Below, in pieces: positions 7,492 to 15,076 of a stretch of DNA of 21,203 bases (position 1 is the stretch's first letter; each line of letters begins with the position of its first letter). Origin of the DNA: Namhaeicola sp039714555 (GTDB lineage Bacteria; Bacteroidota; Bacteroidia; Flavobacteriales; Flavobacteriaceae); the NCBI GenBank assembly GCA_039714555.1, contig JBDLJB010000041.1, positions 1 to 21,203 on the forward strand, in the 5' to 3' direction. Below the pieces are notes generated by a model that saw only the letters and a program-made list of their open reading frames with translations, was not told the DNA's origin and made no database searches. The position numbers and the translations under genes are program-made.

Positions 7492-9198
7492 TTATAAACA
7501 ACTAAAATACTCCGTAAGTACTTTATCATTAATATGATTAGGTGTAAATATTTCTAGGACTTTTGGTTTTTCAGAATTTTTATAAAATGATCTTAAACAA
7601 TTCTTTAAATCCTTTTCATTATTAGCACTAATATATTCAAAATCAAACATTTCACTTAATTTCGAAGCATTTAACTCATGAGGTGTTTCAAAATAATCTA
7701 AAGCATTGGTTTCTTTTGGCCCTGGAATAAATCTAAAAATACCTCCTCCGGAATTATTGATCAAAATAATTCGAAAATCACTTTTGATATATTTATTCCA
7801 CAAAGCATTACTATCATAAAAAAAACTGATATCACCAGTAATAAAAACAGTTTGACTCTTATTAGAATAAGCAGCACCTACAGCTGTTGAAGTACTACCA
7901 TCAATTCCACTTGTTCCTCTATTACAGTAAACTTGTAGCGTATCATTTAAATCAAATAGCTGTGAATACCTAACTACAGAACTGTTGGATAACTGTAAGT
8001 GTATATTGTTTGGTAAACTTTGTAAAACTATTTCAAAAACTTTTAAATCAACAAAATTTACTTTACTCAAAAAATTCTGATGCTTTACTTGCCTCTCACC
8101 TTTAATTTGAAGCCATTTTTTTTGATAATCACAATCTTTATTTTTGGTTAAAAAGAAAAACTGACTAAAAAATAATTGTGGTGAAATTTTAAAATGATGA
8201 TCTAAACATAGAAAAGTATCGGGAGCATTAAATTTATCAATATGCCAATGATGTTTTGGTTTATATTTTCGTAAAAATTGTTTTATTTTTTTTGAAACAA
8301 TCATCCCTCCAAAAGTTATCAATATATCTGGTTGAAGGTCTTTAAATTCATCTTCATTCAAAGGAGAAATCAATTTATCAATACAATTGATGAATTTATC
8401 ATCATGCACATTGGATATCGTTTCTGTAAAAACCAAAACCGATGGATCTTTTATTATATGAGATAATTGGGTTTGAATCATTTTATCAGGTTTGTTTGAA
8501 CCCAATAGAACCATTTTTTTAGAAGAATTATTCCAGATATCTGCGAACTTTTGCAGGTCATCTACTGCTAACGGTATTTCATCTAATAAACTATCACTTT
8601 TTTTATCAGCTAAAGCTACTTTCTCTTGAATTTCAATAGTAAAATCATTTACAGTTTCATACAAAGGTTCATCAAAAGGTACATTAATATGTATTGGCCC
8701 TTTAAAATCAACTGCCTTTTTTAAAGCGGTTTTGATCAGAGTTTTATTCTTTTTAAAAACTTCATTTGCAAATTGATTCGTTTTTTGTTCAAATAAGTTT
8801 GCATTAAACAAAATATGATTGTCAAAAACATTTTCTTGTCGGATGGTTTGTCCGTCGCCAATATCTATTAAATGTTTTGGCCTATCAGTAGAAATAACCA
8901 CCAAAGGTATTTTACTATAAAATGCTTCCGCAATAGCGGGATAATAATTTAACAAAGCCGAACCTGAAGTACAAACTATGGCAACGGGTTTTGATGATTG
9001 CTGGGCAATTCCTAAAGCAAAAAATGCCGCACTTCGCTCATCAACAATACTAAAAGTTTTAATTTTTGGATGGTTAACAAACCCTATGGTTAAGGGCGCA
9101 TTACGAGAACCGGGAGAAATCACAACATTTTCAATTTTATTAGCAACACAATGTTGTAAAACCAGTTGAGCTAGCTCATTTTTTGGATATTGGGGCAT
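7492..9198 (-). CDS. menD: SEPHCHC synthase (MenD)
   Basis: 568 residues, normal MenD length. This ThDP-dependent enzyme joins decarboxylated 2-oxoglutarate to isochorismate, the second step of menaquinone synthesis. Seen: VISPGSRNAPLT (26-37) contacting isochorismate; VDERSAAFFALG with the ThDP-activating Glu54; CTSGSALLNYYPA (76-88); STDRPKHLID and GQTIRQENVF; then the ThDP-binding half with RGTSGIDGSTSTAVG (427-441) and GDISFFYDSNALWN through NNSGGGIF (455-487). Cytoplasmic. Good promoter just upstream. It is separated from the menF group by the divergently oriented cyclase operon. Confidence 0.97.
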   Translation of the reverse strand: MPQYPKNELAQLVLQHCVANKIENVVISPGSRNAPLTIGFVNHPKIKTFSIVDERSAAFFALGIAQQSSKPVAIVCTSGSALLNYYPAIAEAFYSKIPLVVISTDRPKHLIDIGDGQTIRQENVFDNHILFNANLFEQKTNQFANEVFKKNKTLIKTALKKAVDFKGPIHINVPFDEPLYETVNDFTIEIQEKVALADKKSDSLLDEIPLAVDDLQKFADIWNNSSKKMVLLGSNKPDKMIQTQLSHIIKDPSVLVFTETISNVHDDKFINCIDKLISPLNEDEFKDLQPDILITFGGMIVSKKIKQFLRKYKPKHHWHIDKFNAPDTFLCLDHHFKISPQLFFSQFFFLTKNKDCDYQKKWLQIKGERQVKHQNFLSKVNFVDLKVFEIVLQSLPNNIHLQLSNSSVVRYSQLFDLNDTLQVYCNRGTSGIDGSTSTAVGAAYSNKSQTVFITGDISFFYDSNALWNKYIKSDFRIILINNSGGGIFRFIPGPKETNALDYFETPHELNASKLSEMFDFEYISANNEKDLKNCLRSFYKNSEKPKVLEIFTPNHINDKVLTEYFSCL

Positions 9199-9220
9199 AT
9201 ACTTATTTTGATTTATACTA

Positions 9221-9253
9221 CAAAAATAAGAATGTTTGTAACATTACCATCAA
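9221..9253 (-). promoter_or_regulatory. menD promoter (-33 TTG / -7 TATTTTTG)
   Basis: On the minus strand TTG (9251-9253) is followed after 22 bp by TATTTTTG (9221-9228), within the TTG-N17-23-TAnnTTTG flavobacterial consensus. Predicted start of transcription is about 15 bp before the menD ATG (9196-9198), giving a very short leader. Confidence 0.6.
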
Positions 9254-9552
9254 CCAAAATAATTAATAAAAGATTTGAATCAAATTAATTAAATATTTGA
9301 TTAATCATCTATATCAAAGAAATGACCGATTTGTTATATAAAATGAATGAAAATTAACATGTCATAGAATATATTTTGTATTACTTTATTGAATAATTAA
9401 AAAGATTTAGATGTCTTGTCTAGGTACTTTATCATTTATGTAAAAATAACTATATAAAATTCAGTTAATGAACGATTTGTGATCAATTTATAGCTAAAAT
9501 AAATGTTTTTATCAGATATTTTGATTATCTTTAAGGAAATAATAAATTAACA
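9254..9552. other. Gene-free AT-rich spacer between menD and the cyclase operon
   Basis: The full gap 9199-9588 holds the menD promoter at its left end and a weak candidate promoter for the rightward operon near its right end. Between these I see no open frame with coding character, no hairpin terminator, no tRNA and no clear repeat. Confidence 0.6.
9526..9533 (+). promoter_or_regulatory. Candidate -7 element for the cyclase/Pycsar-effector operon
   Basis: TATCTTTA matches 7 of 8 positions in the form TAnnTTTG (G to A), 55 bp before the ATG at 9589. No TTG is found 17-23 bp upstream. It is the best match in the spacer on this strand but remains weak. Confidence 0.3.
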
Positions 9553-9588
9553 TTGGCAAACGTATTTGCCATCTCTAAATCCCCTCCT

Positions 9589-10026
9589 ATGAAAGCAATT
9601 ACACTTGAAGTTAACACTGCAGAAATCAATCAAGGCAACATTGAAGAATGTTGTCATTTTGAAGGGCAAATAAAAGGCTCTCCAAATAAAGAATTTACAA
9701 CTCAGGCAGAAGTTGGAGACATGATAATTTGGAATGGTGTATCTACTACATCAGAAAATGATCTTGTCAATATCACTTTTATAAATTGGGAAGATGGTAA
9801 GGAAATATTTGGTAAAAGGCAATTAAAAGGAAATGATGATGAACCAGAACTGGTCGTAGGGAAAGTGCTTCACAACACTTTAGAAAACGATGTCGATCAA
9901 AATGAAAACGAAATACATAATAATTTTAAATATAAAATATCATTTACAGTAAAAAAATATGGTGAAGAAAATATTGATGGCTTTGATACTTATAAAATTG
10001 ATCCAAAAATTCAAGTAAATCGATGA
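9589..10026 (+). CDS. Small uncharacterised protein, first gene of the cyclase operon
   Basis: 145 residues from the ATG at 9589; an in-frame TTG at 9553 would add 12 residues. I prefer the ATG because the sequence before it (AISKSPP) looks unlike a domain start. No signal peptide or membrane segment, so probably cytoplasmic. Alternating hydrophobic residues suggest a mainly beta domain, with GDMIIWNGVS, VNITFINWEDGKEIF and ELVVGKVLHNTL strands, and an acidic Asn/Asp-rich loop (ENDVDQNENEIHNN). A Cys-Cys pair sits near the N-terminus. I do not recognise a family. It is 30 bp upstream of the adenylate cyclase on the same strand, so it is probably co-transcribed and may be a regulator or ligand-binding partner of that system. 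Confidence 0.75.
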   Translation: MKAITLEVNTAEINQGNIEECCHFEGQIKGSPNKEFTTQAEVGDMIIWNGVSTTSENDLVNITFINWEDGKEIFGKRQLKGNDDEPELVVGKVLHNTLENDVDQNENEIHNNFKYKISFTVKKYGEENIDGFDTYKIDPKIQVNR

Positions 10027-10056
10027 TCTTTTATTATTAACTATTTTTTAATCCTG

Positions 10057-11952
10057 ATGGTAAACTCTTTTTCCATAATATATTTTAAAAAAAAGGCCTA
10101 TCTGATACTGGGCTTTTTTTTTATTTTTTACACAAGAGCTTATTGCCAGAATCAAAGACTTGCTGATAGTCTCGAAACAGTTTATTCGTTGAATATCTTT
10201 GAAGAACAAGATCGATTAAAAATCCTAGAAGAACTAGCTATATCTAATTCAGATCCTGAAAAAAAGCTAACTTATAGTAAAGAACTTATCCAGACAGCCC
10301 AAATATTAGATTCCATCGATTATTTATATGTTGGTTATTTACAAAAAGGAAATGCACATAAAAGTAAAGGTGATTATATAAAAGCCTTGGATTGCTATAT
10401 TAAAGCTTCAAAATTTGCCATTGAAGAAGAATCAAATCAGAAACAAGGTTCAGTAAATATTACCATTGCTGATGTTTATTCAGAATTGGGAAATCACAAA
10501 AATGCGATTGATTATTATCAAAGAGCTATTGATATACTTAGAAAAGAGAATGAATCCCTACTTGTTGCAACAGCACTTTATAATGCAGGTGATGAATATT
10601 TCAACATTAAGAAATACGATTCGGCAAAATTATATTTTGACGAGTCATATCTCATCTTTAAGAATTTAAATGAAACAATGTACATGTCCTATTACTTAGG
10701 CAGCATTGGAATGATATTTGCCGAACAAGGTAATTATCTTCTGGCAAAGGAAAAAATAAATCAAGCGATAGCTATTCTTGAAGAATTAGAACAATATGCT
10801 CCAATTTCTGAATTCCTGATAAGCATGTCGGATATCTATGCAAATCAAAATGATTTGATTACTGCATTGAGTTATGCTCAACGAAGCCTGGAAATCGCTA
10901 AGAGGTATGGGCTAAAAAAACAGATCAGTGAAACCAGCCTTAAGCTTTCAGAGCTATATGAACAAGCCGGAAACTCATCCGAATCCTTTAAATATTTTAA
11001 GAGTCACATAGTTTACAAAGACAGTGTTAATAATATCAAATCTGTGCAGCAAATGGCTGATCTACGTACAGATTTTGAAATACAAAAGAAACAAGATGAA
11101 ATAATATTTTTAGAAAAAGAAAACGAAATCTCACAATTACAAGGTAAAAGACAAAAAACGATTAACTACATCTCAATTGGTGCTTTTATTTTGGTTTTAT
11201 TTTTGGCAGTAAGTTCTTACAGACGTTATAATTATGAAAAAAGAACCAATTTGATTATTCAAAAAGAAACCGATAAATCGGAAGAATTATTACTAAATAT
11301 ATTACCGAAGGAAACAGCATTAGAATTAAAGAAAAAAGGAAAAGTACAGGCAAAAAAATTTAATTCAGTAAGTGTTATGTTTGTTGATTTTAAAAATTTT
11401 ACACGTCATTCATATAATCTATCACCGGAAATGCTAGTAAAAAGTGTAGATTATTATTTTTCAAAATTTGATAAGATTATAAAAAATTATGGTTTAGAAA
11501 AAATCAAAACAATTGGTGACGCATATATGTGTGCTGGAGGATTACCTTTTCCAACCGAAGATCACCCCTTTAAAATGATAAAAGCTGCTTTTGAGATTTC
11601 TGAATTCATAGCAATATCTAAAAATAAAAACAGCAAAGATTTTGCACATTTTGATGCACGAATTGGCATTAATACAGGTCCGGTTGTAGCTGGTGTTGTT
11701 GGTACTACAAAATTTGCTTATGATATATGGGGTGATACTGTAAATGTTGCTTCTCGCATGGAATCTTTATCCAAACCGGGAAAAATTAATATTTCAGAAA
11801 ATACATATAAATTGATCAAAGATAAATGTGAATGTGAATACAGAGGTGAATTCCAAGTTAAAAATAAAGGAATGATGAAAATGTATTTTGTAAATGAAAT
11901 CAAATGCAAAGAATCATTCAATGCCACGAAAGGTAAAAATGTTGAAGTATAA
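10057..11952 (+). CDS. TPR-transmembrane class III adenylate cyclase
   Basis: 631 residues. An N-terminal signal sequence (~14-30, ending YCQ) exports a TPR region (~70-325, with GDYIKALDCYIKA, GNHKNAIDYYQRAIDI, KKYDSAKLYFDES). A coiled coil and one transmembrane helix (~369-387) lead to a signalling helix (LLLNILPKETALELKKKG) and a cytoplasmic class III cyclase domain (~433-614). Metal-binding Asp444 (VMFVDFKNFT) and Asp488 (KTIGDAYM) are present. Lys484 and Asp556 (YDIWGD) match the adenine-specifying Lys/Asp of ATP cyclases (mammalian Lys938/Asp1018). Asn563 and Arg567 (NVASRM) complete the site. So a complete, probably active, transmembrane cAMP synthase sensing through periplasmic TPRs. 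Downstream sits a PycTM-like effector (60 bp away) and an HD hydrolase, suggesting a cyclic-nucleotide signal chain. Real substrate and trigger are not proven. Confidence 0.93.
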   Translation: MVNSFSIIYFKKKAYLILGFFFIFYTRAYCQNQRLADSLETVYSLNIFEEQDRLKILEELAISNSDPEKKLTYSKELIQTAQILDSIDYLYVGYLQKGNAHKSKGDYIKALDCYIKASKFAIEEESNQKQGSVNITIADVYSELGNHKNAIDYYQRAIDILRKENESLLVATALYNAGDEYFNIKKYDSAKLYFDESYLIFKNLNETMYMSYYLGSIGMIFAEQGNYLLAKEKINQAIAILEELEQYAPISEFLISMSDIYANQNDLITALSYAQRSLEIAKRYGLKKQISETSLKLSELYEQAGNSSESFKYFKSHIVYKDSVNNIKSVQQMADLRTDFEIQKKQDEIIFLEKENEISQLQGKRQKTINYISIGAFILVLFLAVSSYRRYNYEKRTNLIIQKETDKSEELLLNILPKETALELKKKGKVQAKKFNSVSVMFVDFKNFTRHSYNLSPEMLVKSVDYYFSKFDKIIKNYGLEKIKTIGDAYMCAGGLPFPTEDHPFKMIKAAFEISEFIAISKNKNSKDFAHFDARIGINTGPVVAGVVGTTKFAYDIWGDTVNVASRMESLSKPGKINISENTYKLIKDKCECEYRGEFQVKNKGMMKMYFVNEIKCKESFNATKGKNVEV

Positions 11953-11984
11953 TTTTTTTGGTATATTTATTAAAAAACTTATCC

Positions 11985-11998
11985 TTTGGTTAACCAAA
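11985..11998. repeat. Perfect 14-bp palindrome between cyclase and effector genes
   Basis: TTTGGTTAACCAAA is its own reverse complement and lies 33 bp after the cyclase stop and 14 bp before the effector ATG. It could be an operator for a dimeric regulator controlling effector expression separately from the cyclase. With no loop it is unlikely to be a terminator. TATCCTTTG just before it is one base too long for a -7 box. Confidence 0.5.
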
Positions 11999-12012
11999 TT
12001 AAAACAAATATT

Positions 12013-12516
12013 ATGTCTGACCCTAATAATTATTGGATGCAATTGGAAAGATTGGAAAGACTTATACGTGCATCTGAGCTTAAATCAGGGATCATATTCT
12101 CATTTCACAGTGTGATATTAGGATTTTTTTTTGATAGGATGGACTATTTACAACAAATCTTTCAAAATAATATTTTCTTTATTATACTTGTTTCTTTATG
12201 GTTAATTTTTGTGTTTATTTCTTTATTTTTTTCAATTAAATGTTTTATCCCTAAAATGGAATTGAAATATGATAAGAACGTTTTTTTCTTTAGAGATGCA
12301 GTTTACCGTTTTGGTAACGTTGAAGAGTACCGTAAAAAAATAATCGATGTTTGTAATAATCAAGACGAACTTTTTAAGCATCTAAGTGAGCAAATACACG
12401 TAGAAAGTAAGATAATTGAATTTAAATTTAAATATGTTAAAAGATCAATAATATTCTTTGCCATTAGTTTTATTTTCGTGGTTTTAATGTTTATATTATG
12501 GGTAATAATTATATAA
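12013..12516 (+). CDS. Pycsar-effector-family membrane protein (PycTM-like)
   Basis: 167 residues from the ATG at 12013; an in-frame TTG at 11986 lies inside a palindrome and is unlikely. Seen: amphipathic N-terminal helix with LERLERLIRASELKSG, hydrophobic helices at ~26-40, ~53-77 and ~146-166, and a cytoplasmic middle with VFFFRDAVYRFGNVEEY (90-106), FKHLSEQIHVESKIIEFKFKY (121-141) leading into the last helix. This helix-loop-helix plan and these conserved stretches match the Pycsar effector PycTM family (PF18967). Known: in Pycsar systems PycTM responds to cyclic CMP/UMP made by PycC and damages the membrane, stopping phage growth. Here it follows a predicted adenylate cyclase by 60 bp and precedes an HD hydrolase by 25 bp. 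Its ligand here is unknown, as no separate nucleotide-binding domain can be recognised. Confidence 0.85.
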   Translation: MSDPNNYWMQLERLERLIRASELKSGIIFSFHSVILGFFFDRMDYLQQIFQNNIFFIILVSLWLIFVFISLFFSIKCFIPKMELKYDKNVFFFRDAVYRFGNVEEYRKKIIDVCNNQDELFKHLSEQIHVESKIIEFKFKYVKRSIIFFAISFIFVVLMFILWVIII

Positions 12517-12541
12517 ATAATTACGTTAGCTATATTATTGA

Positions 12542-13117
12542 ATGAAGGGTTATAATAAAATAAGAAAAAAAGCTAAAGAGATATTAAATACAAATTTATC
12601 TCATGAGTTGTACTATCACACAGTACATCATAGTTTAGATGTACTTAATGTGGTCAATCAATATATAAGACGTGAAAAAATTGACAAATACAACGCAAAA
12701 CTTTTACGTATAGGAGTTTTATTTCATGATATTGGCTTCTCTGTCTCCAACATTAACCATGAAGAACGAAGTATTGAAATTGCTAAAAAATACATGGTAA
12801 AATATGGATTTTCCAAAGAAAATATTGAAATTGTAAAAGGCCTCATCATGGCAACTCGTACTCCTCAAACTCCTAAAAATTATTTAGAAAAAATTATTTG
12901 TGATGCAGATTTGGATTATTTGGGCAGAAATGATTTTTACTCGAAAAGTAACCTACTTTTTAAAGAGTTAAAAACTTTTTCAAATAATAAAAATATTGAT
13001 GAATGGAACAAAACTCAAATTGAGTTTTTAGAGGCACATCATTATCATACAGAATTTGCTAGAAAAAATAGACAACCTCAAAAGGAAGAGCGAATAAAAG
13101 AGTTAAAACTAATGTGA
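12542..13117 (+). CDS. HD-domain phosphohydrolase
   Basis: 191 residues, one HD domain. Metal and catalytic residues: YYHTVHHSLDV (24-34; His26 and His30), the HD doublet LFHDIGF (60-66; His62-Asp63), the downstream conserved His73 (NINHEERS), and CDADLDYLG (120-128; Asp121/Asp123). Cytoplasmic, no membrane segment. Known: HD proteins hydrolyse phosphomonoesters or cyclic nucleotides, and in Bacteroidota an HD domain of this type is often fused to a PycTM-like region, from memory. Here the two are separate adjacent genes. Inferred: it may degrade the cyclic nucleotide made by the upstream cyclase, or regulate the effector. Its stop is 7 bp from the convergent menF stop. Confidence 0.88.
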   Translation: MKGYNKIRKKAKEILNTNLSHELYYHTVHHSLDVLNVVNQYIRREKIDKYNAKLLRIGVLFHDIGFSVSNINHEERSIEIAKKYMVKYGFSKENIEIVKGLIMATRTPQTPKNYLEKIICDADLDYLGRNDFYSKSNLLFKELKTFSNNKNIDEWNKTQIEFLEAHHYHTEFARKNRQPQKEERIKELKLM

Positions 13118-13124
13118 TTTTGAT

Positions 13125-14198
13125 TCATACTAAAATAACTTTTTTCATTATTATACTTTTTGCAACAGTTTCCTCCCATTCATTATCGGGAATGCTATCA
13201 GCTGTTATACCTCCGCCAATGTAAAGAGTAGCTATTTTATCTTTTATCTTCATACAACGAAGATTTACAAATAGATCACTGTTATAATTCACATTTAATT
13301 CTCCTAAAAATCCAGCATAAAATTCTCTTTCATATTCTTCATTTTTCAAAATATAATCTTTAGCAGCTTCTTTAGGTAAACCACAAACAGCAGGTGTTGG
13401 ATGTAAGCTTTGAATTAGATCCTCAAGATTAATATCATCTGATATTTTCCCTTCAATTTTTGTGCAAATATGTAATAAATTTCCTGCTTTTAAGGTAAAT
13501 GGTTTACCAATTTTAAGATCCTTTTTATTAAGTTTTGAAATAAGAAAATCGGTAACAAATTGTTGTTCCTGTAGTTCTTTTTCACCCCAAATTACATTTG
13601 TATTTTCTTTATAAATTTGAGTACCTGCCAATGCCATTGTTTCAAATTGTTTATCATTGACCTTTAACAATGATTCAGGACTTGCGCCTATCCATAATCC
13701 TACTTTTGGATGAAACCATACATAAACAAAAGTCGAAATATATTTGTAAATTAATTCTTTGAACATTTTACCAATATCCGGATTTTGTAATACAACTTCT
13801 TCCTTTCTTGATAAAACCACTTTTAAAGCTCTTCCTTTTTTAATAAAATTAATACCTTTTTCAACAAGTTCTATATGTTTTTGTTTGTCGGAATGACTTT
13901 TTATTGAAAGATCAATTTGATCTTTTATATTATCTTTTTCTAAGATATTTATTTGTTTACCGGCTATTTTAAATTCAAATGATTCACAATGATCAAAAGG
14001 TAATAATACGGTTTTATCTTTGTTGTTAAAAGGAGCAAATACAAATCCGGATTGCGTATAATCTTCTAAAAAAATAAGATTATCATTATTCTGAAATAAT
14101 GCTTTTATAATATTATCATTAGGTTTGCGATAAACAACGAAAGGCATTTCTTGCTCATAAGCATTCTCTAATTTTAATAATATTTCTTCCAAAATCAT
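13125..14198 (-). CDS. menF: Isochorismate synthase (MenF/EntC family)
   Basis: 357 residues, chorismate-binding fold; opens menaquinone synthesis by isomerising chorismate to isochorismate. Seen: general base Lys126 in KVVLSRKE, WIGASPESLL (169-178), FETMALAGTQ (185-194), Glu208 in the GEKELQEQQF Mg/chorismate motif (205-214), LHPTPAVCGLPK (265-276), REFYAGFLGE (291-300), and IGGGITADSIPDNEWEET (327-344). No glutamine amidotransferase partner or pyruvate-lyase features were noticed, and its place in a men operon favours MenF. Last gene of menI-hydrolase-menF, 5 bp after the preceding stop; faces the HD gene tail-to-tail. Confidence 0.94.
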   Translation of the reverse strand: MILEEILLKLENAYEQEMPFVVYRKPNDNIIKALFQNNDNLIFLEDYTQSGFVFAPFNNKDKTVLLPFDHCESFEFKIAGKQINILEKDNIKDQIDLSIKSHSDKQKHIELVEKGINFIKKGRALKVVLSRKEEVVLQNPDIGKMFKELIYKYISTFVYVWFHPKVGLWIGASPESLLKVNDKQFETMALAGTQIYKENTNVIWGEKELQEQQFVTDFLISKLNKKDLKIGKPFTLKAGNLLHICTKIEGKISDDINLEDLIQSLHPTPAVCGLPKEAAKDYILKNEEYEREFYAGFLGELNVNYNSDLFVNLRCMKIKDKIATLYIGGGITADSIPDNEWEETVAKSIIMKKVILV

Positions 14199-14203
14199 TC
14201 TAA

Positions 14204-15076
14204 TTATTTTTCTATCTTTTTTAAAATTTCATTTTTAATTAAATCAAAATGTGTCCAAACTAAAGCATGTGTTCCTTTATCAATTGCTTTCAAAGAAAAT
14301 TGTTTTTCATTGAAAATCTCTTTTAAATACAATGAGTTTTTATAAGGAACAATTCTATCTGAATCTCCATGAATTGAAATTACTGGTGAAAAACTGTTTG
14401 TCCACTTATTTCCAAAAGTGGGTAATTCGGTAATATGGGTTATTTTTTCCAGAGCAGCATTTTGAAAAATACGGGGTATCAAAGGTCTTGTTAAATTCCA
14501 TTTATAAAAATTCAAAACCCAATATAAAGGTTCGAATTCTCCTTTTACAGAAGGTGCCAATACAATTTTTGATCTATAATTTTTAGAGGCTGCCATAACG
14601 ATAGTACCTCCATAAGAATAACCAATTAAAATTACTTTATTAATTGGCAAATCTCCAATTACATTATGTAAAACAGAAACTTCCTTATTGATATTATTTA
14701 ATGCTTTTTCATGCTTTTTTATACTATAACCTATTCTATCATAAGTAATTATATTAGTTTTTTTATTTAGTAATGAATCGGTAAGATATTCTTTAAAATC
14801 CATTGATGATCCTGGTGAGCCATGTACAAATATCAGCGTTGGTAAAGTAGTATCAATCGCTTTTTGCATAGTAATTAATCTAACTTTATATCCTTCAAAA
14901 TTAGAAAAAGTAATCGTTGGTTGAAAACTGGTATTTTTAAATTTATTGTGTATATATTCATCGGATTTGGGTTTAGAAAACTGATAAATTGTGACAATAA
15001 AAACTATAAAAATAATTGTAAATAAAATTCCTACAATCTTTAAAACACGCTTTATCCAATGCTTTTTTTTAACCAT
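14204..15076 (-). CDS. Membrane-anchored alpha/beta hydrolase
   Basis: 290 residues. An N-terminal uncleaved signal anchor (~13-31, preceded by Lys/Arg) should place the catalytic domain in the periplasm. The alpha/beta-hydrolase triad is complete: Ser154 in GYSYGG, Asp240 in HGDSDRIVPY and His270 in GTHALVW, with the oxyanion loop HGSPGSS (85-91). Its start overlaps the menI stop (TAATG), so translation is coupled, and menF begins 5 bp after its stop. MenH, the missing SHCHC synthase, has the same fold, but it acts on a soluble intermediate in the cytoplasm and lacks an anchor, so I do not call this menH. Substrate unknown. Confidence 0.88.
   Translation of the reverse strand: MVKKKHWIKRVLKIVGILFTIIFIVFIVTIYQFSKPKSDEYIHNKFKNTSFQPTITFSNFEGYKVRLITMQKAIDTTLPTLIFVHGSPGSSMDFKEYLTDSLLNKKTNIITYDRIGYSIKKHEKALNNINKEVSVLHNVIGDLPINKVILIGYSYGGTIVMAASKNYRSKIVLAPSVKGEFEPLYWVLNFYKWNLTRPLIPRIFQNAALEKITHITELPTFGNKWTNSFSPVISIHGDSDRIVPYKNSLYLKEIFNEKQFSLKAIDKGTHALVWTHFDLIKNEILKKIEK

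Noticed and set aside
9589..13117. Calling the locus a canonical Pycsar system
   Set aside because: The cyclase has a transmembrane TPR architecture and the Lys/Asp pair of adenylate cyclases, unlike soluble PycC pyrimidine cyclases. Only the effector belongs to the Pycsar family.
14204..15076. Annotating the alpha/beta hydrolase as MenH
   Set aside because: Fold and operon fit, but the N-terminal signal anchor points to the periplasm, whereas MenH acts on a soluble cytoplasmic intermediate.
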